Positions 7,260 through 12,953 of a DNA stretch of 12,953 nt are shown piece by piece; within the stretch, counting starts at the first letter, position 1; every line of letters starts with the position of its first letter. The stretch covers positions 1-12,953 of the forward strand of contig JANPBI010000032.1 in NCBI GenBank assembly GCA_031430315.1, given 5' to 3'. The translations under genes were made by a program, and so were the position numbers. The notes below the pieces were generated by a model. That model was not told where the DNA came from. It saw only the letters and a program-made list of their open reading frames with translations, and did not search any database. The DNA is from JAJNPS01 sp031430315 (GTDB lineage Bacteria > Pseudomonadota > Alphaproteobacteria > Rhodobacterales > Rhodobacteraceae).

Positions 7260-8261
7260 TCAGACCCAGTCGGGCGGAAGATCGGCGCGAAAGGACATGG
7301 GGTCATGGGCAGGGCGGTATTGGACGCCGGGCAGGATGCACAGCATCTCGAACATCAGGTTGGCGGCCATCAGAGCGGTGCTTCCAAATGGATCGAGGGG
7401 CGGTGACACCTCGACCAGATCGAAACCGATGATGTTCAGTCCACGCAGTCCGCGAATCAGTTCCAGCGCCTGAGCGAGGGTCAGGCCGCCCGGCTCGATG
7501 GTGCCGGTTCCGGGAGCGTGGGCGGGGTCAAGGCTGTCGATGTCGAACGACAGATAAACCGGGCCGCTGCCCATATGTTTGACGATCTGCACCGCAAGGG
7601 GTGCGAGAGAGCGGTTCCAGCACCGCTCGGCAGGCACGACCCAGCCGCCGAGGCTGCGCTGCCAATCAAAGTCGTCGACGCCGTAACCCGATCCGCGCAG
7701 ACCGACCTGCACCATTCGGCGCGGGTCGACAAGACCATCCTCCAACACTCGCCGCATCGGGCAGGCATGCGCCATGCGCTGACCGAACTGCTGGTCTTGG
7801 GTGTCGGAATGCGCGTCGAACTGGATCAGGCCGACCGGACCATGCTTTTCCGCGGCGGCCCGCACCATGCCATAGGTCAGGCTATGATCGCCGCCGAGCA
7901 CCATCGGAATGCATCCCGACTGGAAGATGTGCCGCGCCCCTTTGTATATATCTTCATGGGCGTCGACTACACTGAAGGGATCGACGGGAATGTCACCAAG
8001 ATCGGCGACCCGCAGGCTTTTGAATGGGTCAGCCCCGGTTGCCACGTTGAAATGGCGCACGAACGAGGATTCGTGCCGGATCTGACGCGGGCCGTGGCGG
8101 GTGCCTGACCGATAAGAGGTGCCACAATCCAGCGCCACACCGACAAAAGCGGCGTCCAGCCCGACCGGATCAGGCACCAGAGGCAAGCGCAACATCGTGG
8201 AAATCCCGGCAAAGCGCGGGACGTCGTTGCCGGATGTCGGTGTAATGAACTCTTTTTCCAA
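7260..8261 (-). CDS. Agmatinase-family ureohydrolase (guanidino-compound hydrolase)
   Basis: A 333-residue cytoplasmic binuclear-Mn enzyme that removes urea from a guanidino compound. Metal ligands are all present: H126 in GGDHSLT, D149/H151/D153 in FDAHSDT, and D240/D242 in SFDIDSLDPAHAPGTGT. The tail LVEVSPPLDPFGSTALMAANLMFEML also fits the family. The start is TTG 8261, because a stop lies two codons upstream and the conserved PRFAGISTMLRLP N-terminus would be lost at the next Met (residue 23); AAAGGGA lies about 9 bases upstream. The substrate loop reads MAHACPMRR where agmatinases and guanidinobutyrases usually have HGTPFRR, so agmatine should not be assumed. Guanidinobutyrate, guanidinopropionate or free guanidine are alternatives. 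No urease, nickel chaperone or polyamine gene is adjacent, so context does not settle it. Confidence 0.9.
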   Translation of the reverse strand: MEKEFITPTSGNDVPRFAGISTMLRLPLVPDPVGLDAAFVGVALDCGTSYRSGTRHGPRQIRHESSFVRHFNVATGADPFKSLRVADLGDIPVDPFSVVDAHEDIYKGARHIFQSGCIPMVLGGDHSLTYGMVRAAAEKHGPVGLIQFDAHSDTQDQQFGQRMAHACPMRRVLEDGLVDPRRMVQVGLRGSGYGVDDFDWQRSLGGWVVPAERCWNRSLAPLAVQIVKHMGSGPVYLSFDIDSLDPAHAPGTGTIEPGGLTLAQALELIRGLRGLNIIGFDLVEVSPPLDPFGSTALMAANLMFEMLCILPGVQYRPAHDPMSFRADLPPDWV

Positions 8262-8279
8262 GGGCTAATTCCCTTTAAT

Positions 8280-8348
8280 CCGACATTCCCCAAGTGACCT
8301 GCCGTTTGATAGCAATATCGCTCGATCTCGTCTGCTGAACAAGTGTTT
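8280..8348 (-). repeat. 69-bp interspersed repeat, copy 2
   Basis: Gap-free partner of 6390-6458, same orientation, about 1.9 kb away. Here it ends 18 bases before the TTG start of the ureohydrolase. The best conserved block is the gene-proximal 25 bases; the distal ACAAGTGTTT is also kept. It probably carries or adjoins the leader of the downstream gene. No clear -35/-10 pair could be read in it. Confidence 0.8.
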
Positions 8349-8380
8349 CGTGCTTCGGAGGGTATGCTGAGACTTTCGAC

Positions 8381-8779
8381 TCAGCCCGCTGGCTGAACCC
8401 GGCGGCGGCAATAGCTCTGATCAGTCTCGTTGAAGACAATCATCAAGAAAAGCTCGCCATCGATGTTTTCCGGGTGGTCAGGCGGGCCGGTTAACGACAG
8501 AGCCTGCGCGCCAACTACCGCTTTCAAATCACCGTCGAGAACGACAAAATGCGGCAAGTGGGTATTTTCTGGGTCCAACAAGTATAGCTTGCCGTAGCCT
8601 GCCACAAGCCCATCGAGGCCGAACCAAGCATAGGTCCTTTACGCGACGATGACGCCTCCCATCGGCGCGCCATCCAGACCGTTGCAATCCCAGGTGCCGT
8701 CCGTAGTCATCCCCGCGATACCGGCGAAGGAGGGGGTCGCAAGTGTAGCCATGAGCGCAAGTGTCAGTGATCCCTTCAT
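8381..8779 (-). pseudogene. Small secreted protein gene broken by in-frame TAA
   Basis: An ATG at 8779 with a strong ribosome-binding site (GGAGGG, 8783-8788, 3 bases upstream) opens a 132-codon frame ending in TGA at 8381-8383. It is interrupted by TAA at 8639-8641 (codon 47). The start is a clean signal peptide, MKGSLTLALMATLATPSFA, followed by GTWDCNGLDGAPMGGVIVA, then the stop, then RTYAWFGLDGLVAGYGKLYL and a continuous frame to the end. Two Cys (32 and 124) could form a periplasmic disulphide. I do not recognise the family. A protein-like frame on both sides without a shift argues for one point mutation, for example from GAA, CAA or AAA. The downstream part alone has no good start signal. 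Confidence 0.72.
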
Positions 8780-8782
8780 GAT

Positions 8783-8788
8783 CCCTCC
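8783..8788 (-). promoter_or_regulatory. Ribosome-binding site of the TAA-broken secreted-protein gene
   Basis: GGAGGG sits 3 bases before ATG 8779. It shows that the signal-peptide Met is the true start, and that the downstream open frame starting at GTG 8605 is only the tail of the same gene. Confidence 0.7.
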
Positions 8789-9021
8789 AGTTCCGCGCTT
8801 TCTGCAGTGCCGGGACTAGGTCGGCCGCGGCGGAATGTTTTGGATACTAACGTAACGCAGGCAAAGAGTCTCCGTCCCGAGATGCATGATTGGACTACGC
8901 TCGTGCTACAAAGGCTCAATAGGTTGGGTTTGAAACTGGCAAGGTTCTGCTGCTCTGCGGCCGTTGGCGCGGTTTTCCGTGGCATGTCGGGAGCGTGAAT
9001 CCCCCCGCCCCCCGCGGTGAG

Positions 9022-9510
9022 TCAATCCCAGAACCCCTTGTGGGGGGCGATGGCCTCGTCCTCGAGCATCGGGCCGATAACCTCGACCATTCGTTGGCCG
9101 GCGGCGAAGACCATGCGGCAGGGAAGGTCGAGTGTCGGGTTTTCTAGGTGGTTACCGGTGATCTTCTTGAGATCATTCTCCGAGTAGCCGTAGACGAGGC
9201 GCTTTAGGCCCGTCCAGTAGATCGCGCCCGTGCACATCGCACAGGGTTCACCCGAAGAGTAGATCGTACATTCCTCGAGGAGATCCCTCGGCAGCGTCGT
9301 GGAGGCTCGGGTCATCAGAACTCGCTCAGCGTGGCCGGTCATATCGTGATCGGGCATGTAAGCGTTATGCTGGATCATCAGCACTTTGCCATCCGGACCG
9401 ACGAGGATCGCGGCAAACGGATGCTGGCCCGATTCCCGGGCCTTGCGGGATTCTTCGATTGCCACGCGCAGCAACGCCTTGTGGTCCAGTTCTTCTTTGA
9501 CAGCACTCAT
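9022..9510 (-). CDS. Cytidine/deoxycytidylate-type zinc deaminase (guanine or nucleoside deaminase)
   Basis: A 162-residue cytoplasmic hydrolytic deaminase. The zinc site is complete: HAE (H62 and E64 counted from the earlier ATG at 9516) and PCAMC (C92, C95). The stretch SSGEPCAMCTGAIYWTGLKRLVYG and the C-terminus EAIAPHKGFW resemble bacterial guanine deaminase and general nucleoside deaminases rather than TadA, so purine salvage is the likely role. Of two in-frame ATGs (9516 and 9510) I prefer 9510, which has AAAGGA at about 7 bases; at 9516 the spacing would be only about 1 base. The gene stands alone, about 240 bases upstream of the broken secreted-protein gene. It is not linked in function to the ureohydrolase by anything visible. 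Confidence 0.9.
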   Translation of the reverse strand: MSAVKEELDHKALLRVAIEESRKARESGQHPFAAILVGPDGKVLMIQHNAYMPDHDMTGHAERVLMTRASTTLPRDLLEECTIYSSGEPCAMCTGAIYWTGLKRLVYGYSENDLKKITGNHLENPTLDLPCRMVFAAGQRMVEVIGPMLEDEAIAPHKGFWD

Positions 9511-9517
9511 CGCCATA

Positions 9518-9523
9518 TCCTTT
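9518..9523 (-). promoter_or_regulatory. Ribosome-binding site deciding the deaminase start
   Basis: AAAGGA on the minus strand is 7 bases from ATG 9510 and too close to ATG 9516. This favours the shorter form of the deaminase. Confidence 0.55.
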
Positions 9524-9804
9524 CTTGGTTCTTCGTCCTGTGCATGCTCGGCAACTCAGCATTCGGTCGGATCAGCGATCGGGGCGCGATGATACGACTG
9601 ACTATACCGATCCGAAGTACCCAAATGCTCCGCGATTGGACCGCAAGTTCGCCAAAAGGGGCATTGTCAGAGCAAGTGCGCCAGCCGGGCGGCGATGCTT
9701 CTTGGGCTAATTGCCGGAAGCGATAGCCTATTACTTGCTTTGTCTTCCCGAGCAGGTCGGAGCAGCGAAAGCTGAAATGTTAAGATGCAATGAGTGTGAT
9801 GCAT

Positions 9805-10011
9805 TTAGTCTGAAAAATCCAGTCGCGGTACGCGGGCCAACAGCCCACCCCATGCAGAGCCGAGAAAGTTCCCACTGCGGGGCTTTTGTAAAACTGTGGG
9901 TTCGGCCTTGTCGGCAGCCGTTAAGTAGCGTGCGAAATAGTCATCCTCGTTCTTCGGCTTCGGGAACAGTTTGCCTTGGTCGAGCGAGATGATCGAGATG
10001 ATGGACAGCAT
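9805..10011 (-). CDS. Possible small protein, 68 residues, unknown
   Basis: From ATG 10011 the frame encodes MLSIISIISLDQGKLFPKPK and ends ARVPRLDFSD, 68 residues with no cysteine. It has a hydrophobic first ten residues and then a polar, mixed-charge body. The strong ribosome-binding site AAGAGGAG is 6 bases upstream and favours this start over the in-frame TTG at 10080. It lies about 125 bases downstream of the winged-helix regulator gene on the same strand and could be read from its transcript or from its own promoter. I do not recognise it. The case rests mainly on the ribosome-binding site and non-random composition, so a chance open frame remains possible. Confidence 0.45.
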   Translation of the reverse strand: MLSIISIISLDQGKLFPKPKNEDDYFARYLTAADKAEPTVLQKPRSGNFLGSAWGGLLARVPRLDFSD

Positions 10012-10017
10012 GGCATG

Positions 10018-10025
10018 CTCCTCTT
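10018..10025 (-). promoter_or_regulatory. Strong ribosome-binding site before the 68-residue frame
   Basis: AAGAGGAG on the minus strand, 6 bases from ATG 10011. It is one of the best matches to the anti-Shine-Dalgarno sequence in the window and the main reason to take the small frame seriously. Confidence 0.5.
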
Positions 10026-10136
10026 GGTGTGCTTCCGATTCCGGTTGCTTCATGAGGATCAGATTGCCTTCTAGGACCAATTTATGTCCTTTAGCGCGGC
10101 CCTAAAGTTTCTCAATTGTTACAAAGCGGAGTTGAC

Positions 10137-11663
10137 CTATTGCGGAAAGCCGACTCGGCGCAGTCCGTCTGCGACGGCTGAAAACCGATCGGGAATGCGC
10201 GCTGGCTGCGAAGCCAAAATGCGGGAAAGGCTGACGTCGGGCGAAACATCGAGCAGCGCCCTTAGCCAGTCGCGCGCCTGATCGAGGCGACCGAAGTGGG
10301 CGTTCGCGGCTATCAGCATCCAGTAGGTTGCATCGAAGCGGTCGTTGAAGGCCAAAGACCGGGTAGCAAAATCTATTGCCTCGGCAAAATTGCCGCGCAC
10401 AATCAAAACATGGGCGATCCCGGTCAAGACAAAGCGAGCGTTGGGGTCAGACTGTCCCAACCGAAGGGCGCGGTCATAGTATTGCATCGCTGTGTCAAGA
10501 TCACCGCAATGCAGGTTTATAACGCCAGCTACGGTCAAAACGTAGAGATCGTTGGGGTTCTGCTGAACGGCCTGTTCAATCACAGCCATGCCGCCATTGT
10601 AGTCCCTACCGGGCTGGATTAGCGCCAAGGCGCATTGCGCCATAACCCATGCGTCACCGCTGGCATGGCGAATGCCGCGCCGGGCATAGTCAACGCAGCG
10701 TTCCACGTCATCGGGTCTTATCGACGGCCAGCCCATTGCACAGCGATGCTCCAGCGCCCATGCAAGTTGCCCCAGGATCAACGCATTGTTGGGTTCATTG
10801 ACGAGCGCTTCGGCCAGCAGGGCATGTGCAGTCCTGTTGCCTATTTCGGTTTCCTCTTCAATGAACGCTTTCGCCCGTAAAAGGATATCGTAGGTCGAGA
10901 TGCTTTCGGGTCGCTTGTAGCGAGATTGCGCCAATTCGGTCGCTTCGATGGCGGGGGCAACCAGTGTGGCCACGGCCTCGGTGATGCGATCCTGAAAGTC
11001 GAAGACTTCGGTCAGGTCACCGTCGAAACGGTTCGTCCAAAGCGTGACGCCACCACTACCCTCTACCAACTGCGCCGTAATACGCAGCCTTTCTCCGGAC
11101 CGACGAACCGAACCTTCCAGAAGATAGTCTGCACCAAGTGCCTGAGCGACGGCGCGGACGTCGGCAATACGGCCTTTGTAGACAAAAGAAGAACTGCGCG
11201 ACACCACGGCCAATTTGTTAAAGCGTGACAGGGCCGTGATAATGTCCGCCACGACCCCATCTGCGAAATAGTCGGAATCCGCGTCACCACTGAGGTTTTC
11301 GAATGGTAGTACGGCGAGTGTTGGGCGCCCGATCTCCACCTCCTCAGGAGCCAGGTTCTGCGGCAGGATGAGCCGATAGCCCAAACGTGGCACCGTCACG
11401 ATCCAGCCTTGCCCAAGCGGGCCGGGTCCGAGCAGCTTGCGCAACCCCGCGATCTGCACCGTCAGGTTGCCCTCTTCGACCGAAAGACCGGGCCAGCCTG
11501 CGTTCATCAGATCGGCCTTAGAAACCACCTGACCCTGCGCCGCCAATAAGGCGGACAGCAAGGCGATCCCGCGCTGCCCCAAGGCCGCCGCCTGCCCATC
11601 CCGCAGCAACACCCCGCGTTCAGAGTCGATCTCAAACGGGCCAAAGGCAGGCAGGCTGCTCAT
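10137..11663 (-). CDS. Winged-helix regulator with TolB-like and TPR regions (CadC-like, soluble)
   Basis: A 508-residue protein in three parts. Residues about 8-100 form an OmpR/CadC-type winged helix (LLRDGQAAALGQRGIALLSALL ... GNLTVQIAGLRKLL ... WIVTVPRLGYRL). Residues about 115-240 form the TolB-like region typical of alphaproteobacterial cyclase- and CadC-like proteins (LAVLPFENLSGD...DYFADGVVADIITALSR, GSVRRSGERLRI, FDFQDRITEAV). Residues about 245-490 are TPR-type helix pairs. No transmembrane helix joins the parts, unlike CadC, and no cyclase domain is present, so it is best seen as a cytoplasmic DNA-binding sensor. Its start overlaps the stop of the upstream paralogue by 4 bp (ATGA) with only a weak ribosome-binding site, so it should be translationally coupled. 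Targets and signal are unknown; the nearby nan operon is 4.6 kb away and not obviously its target. Confidence 0.88.
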   Translation of the reverse strand: MSSLPAFGPFEIDSERGVLLRDGQAAALGQRGIALLSALLAAQGQVVSKADLMNAGWPGLSVEEGNLTVQIAGLRKLLGPGPLGQGWIVTVPRLGYRLILPQNLAPEEVEIGRPTLAVLPFENLSGDADSDYFADGVVADIITALSRFNKLAVVSRSSSFVYKGRIADVRAVAQALGADYLLEGSVRRSGERLRITAQLVEGSGGVTLWTNRFDGDLTEVFDFQDRITEAVATLVAPAIEATELAQSRYKRPESISTYDILLRAKAFIEEETEIGNRTAHALLAEALVNEPNNALILGQLAWALEHRCAMGWPSIRPDDVERCVDYARRGIRHASGDAWVMAQCALALIQPGRDYNGGMAVIEQAVQQNPNDLYVLTVAGVINLHCGDLDTAMQYYDRALRLGQSDPNARFVLTGIAHVLIVRGNFAEAIDFATRSLAFNDRFDATYWMLIAANAHFGRLDQARDWLRALLDVSPDVSLSRILASQPARIPDRFSAVADGLRRVGFPQ

Positions 11664-12953
11664 TTTTCTGCCATCCCCGCCAGCCGCAGCCCGTCCAGAA
11701 TGGCGGCGCAGCGGGAGGGGTCCTTTTGCGGCTGCCCCGCCCAGATGCTGGCAATGGTAGCCCCCGGGGCGAGCTTGCGGAACGCGGCGAGGAACTTGTG
11801 CGCTTCGTCCATCCGGCCAAGCTGGGCATTGGCCGCGATCAGCATCCAGTAGGTGCAGTGATAATTCGGTCTCAGCGTCAGCGAGCGGGCGGCCCAGACG
11901 AGGGCTTCAGGGTAATTGCCGAGGACCATCTGACAATGCGCGATTCCGGTCAGTGATATATGCGCGCCCGGATCGCGGGGACTGAGCCGGATCGCCCGAT
12001 GAAAAAAGGCCAGCGAGTCCGCGATATTGCCGCAATGCAGATGCGCGATGCCCGCCCGGCTGACAACCAGCAGGTCGTTGGGGTTGGCTTCCACCGCCGC
12101 CACAATTGCCGCCATCGCCCAATCATAGTCCTTGGTGTTGTGGAGCAAAGCCATGCTGCAATGGGCAATCACGGTGGCATCCCCCGCCGCGCGCTCAAGG
12201 CCCCGACGCGCCAGCCTGGCGCATGTCTGCCTGTCGTCGGGGCCGATCGGTGGAATGGCGCTGACGCTTCGTTGGCCGATCGCATAAGCGGCAAGGGCCA
12301 AGAATACAGGATTGTCCGGCTCCAGCACAAGTGCCGTGGTTAGCAGCCCATAAGCGTCTGAATTGTCTGCGGCGGTCTCCACCAGAAGCTTTGGCAGCGC
12401 CTGCAGATACAGATCGTAGGCAGCAATGCTGCCCGGACGGTCCCTGCGCGAGCGTTCAAGCTCGGCCTTCTGGATATGGGGCTCGACCACCGTCGCGACG
12501 CTTTCGGTGATGCGGTCCTGAAAGTCGAACACATCGCCGGTCATGCCGTCGAAGTGCTCCGCCCAGATATGCTGGCCGTTTTCGCATTCGACCAGTTGCG
12601 CCGAGATGCGCAGCCGGTCGCCCGCCCGCCGGACGCTGCCCCTCAGCACATAGCGCACGCCAAGATCGTGGCCGACCTGACGGACGTCGACGGCCTGGCC
12701 TTTGTAGGTAAAGCTGGAATTGCGCGCGATCACCGCAAAGGATTTGAACCGCGACAGGGCGGTGATGATGTCTTCGACCACGCCGTCGGCGAAATAGTCC
12801 TGTTCGGCGTCGCCACCCAGATTGGCGAAAGGCAGGACGGCAAGCGCCGGTTTCAGAGGCTCGGGGACCTCTGGCTTGAGTGGTTGCGGCAGGACCAGCC
12901 GGTAGCCGATGCGCGGCACGGTGACGATCCAGTCCTGGCCTTGCGGGCCGGGG
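11660..12953 (-). CDS. Paralogous TolB-like/TPR regulator, 5' partial at right edge
   Basis: The frame is open to the right edge. Its first visible residues, PGPQGQDWIVTVPRIGYRLVLPQ minus the ends, match the end of the winged helix in the downstream gene (GPLGQGWIVTVPRLGYRLILPQ there), so a DNA-binding domain of about 85 residues probably lies outside. Then come a TolB-like region (LAVLPFANLGGDAEQDYFADG ... GSVRRAGDRLRISAQLVE ... FDFQDRITESV) and TPR-type repeats (for example AGIAHLHCGNIADSLAFFHRAI and WMLIAANAQLGRMDEAHKFL). It is collinear with the downstream gene over its whole visible length, so the two arose by tandem duplication. The shared stop/start overlap makes them one operon with the promoter to the right of the window. 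No catalytic cyclase motif is seen. Confidence 0.88.
   Translation of the reverse strand, partial: PGPQGQDWIVTVPRIGYRLVLPQPLKPEVPEPLKPALAVLPFANLGGDAEQDYFADGVVEDIITALSRFKSFAVIARNSSFTYKGQAVDVRQVGHDLGVRYVLRGSVRRAGDRLRISAQLVECENGQHIWAEHFDGMTGDVFDFQDRITESVATVVEPHIQKAELERSRRDRPGSIAAYDLYLQALPKLLVETAADNSDAYGLLTTALVLEPDNPVFLALAAYAIGQRSVSAIPPIGPDDRQTCARLARRGLERAAGDATVIAHCSMALLHNTKDYDWAMAAIVAAVEANPNDLLVVSRAGIAHLHCGNIADSLAFFHRAIRLSPRDPGAHISLTGIAHCQMVLGNYPEALVWAARSLTLRPNYHCTYWMLIAANAQLGRMDEAHKFLAAFRKLAPGATIASIWAGQPQKDPSRCAAILDGLRLAGMAEK

Noticed and set aside
6390..8348. Composite transposon bounded by the 69-bp repeats
   Set aside because: No transposase or integrase between or beside them, and no target-site duplication could be identified. 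Kept only as a repeat finding.
8381..8396. Stem TCAGCC-CGCT-GGCTGA as terminator of the broken secreted-protein gene
   Set aside because: Only 6 bp, lies inside the last codons of the frame, and no T-run follows.
8807..8998. 63-codon plus-strand frame (MPGLGRPRR...)
   Set aside because: No good ribosome-binding site, no family recognised, and it lies in the upstream region of a minus-strand gene.
9711..9992. 93-codon plus-strand frame overlapping the small minus-strand frame
   Set aside because: No ribosome-binding site and random-looking composition; the minus-strand alternative has a strong one.
10137..12953. Adenylate/guanylate cyclase function for the paralogue pair
   Set aside because: The TolB-like and TPR regions often accompany class III cyclases, but no cyclase catalytic domain is present in the visible parts.

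Overview
The window is high-GC DNA that looks alphaproteobacterial, most likely Rhodobacterales or a relative. That placement is inferred from protein character: a NanE-NanK fusion, an OmpR-type winged helix joined to TolB-like and TPR regions, and a compact CUT1 sugar ABC operon. No rRNA or tRNA was seen to confirm it. No CRISPR array, complete transposase, integrase or phage gene was found.

Left part (1-5502, + strand): one tightly packed amino-sugar operon. It begins inside a fused ManNAc-6-P epimerase / ManNAc kinase (nanE-nanK, cut by the left edge). This overlaps a periplasmic sugar-binding protein by 4 bp (ATGA). A perfect 12-bp hairpin follows, then permease 1, permease 2 (again an ATGA overlap) and an MsmK/UgpC-type ATPase. 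The set would import an N-acetylated amino sugar such as sialic acid or ManNAc and pass it to GlcNAc-6-P. Permease 2 carries an in-frame amber codon in its conserved 'WN-E-FLF' segment, so as written the transporter should lack the last part of one subunit.

Middle part (5503-9021, - strand genes): a sparse, decaying region. It holds a small secreted protein, a long gene-poor stretch, the first 21 codons of a 'YWWVNQNQTY' family gene with its ribosome-binding site but no body, an intact agmatinase-family ureohydrolase, and a small secreted-protein gene broken by an ochre codon. Two copies of a 69-bp repeat sit just upstream of the start codons of the secreted-protein gene and the ureohydrolase gene.

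Right part (9022-12953, - strand): a CMP/dCMP-type deaminase (probably acting on guanine or a nucleoside), a possible 68-residue small protein, and two tandem, translationally coupled paralogues. Each paralogue has a TolB-like region followed by TPR-type repeats. The downstream one starts with a DNA-binding winged helix; the upstream one is cut by the right edge inside the end of what appears to be the same domain.

Nothing here is a clear new system. The best leads are the coupled regulator pair, the repeat placed at two gene starts, and three broken genes (two nonsense codons, one truncation) within about 4.6 kb.
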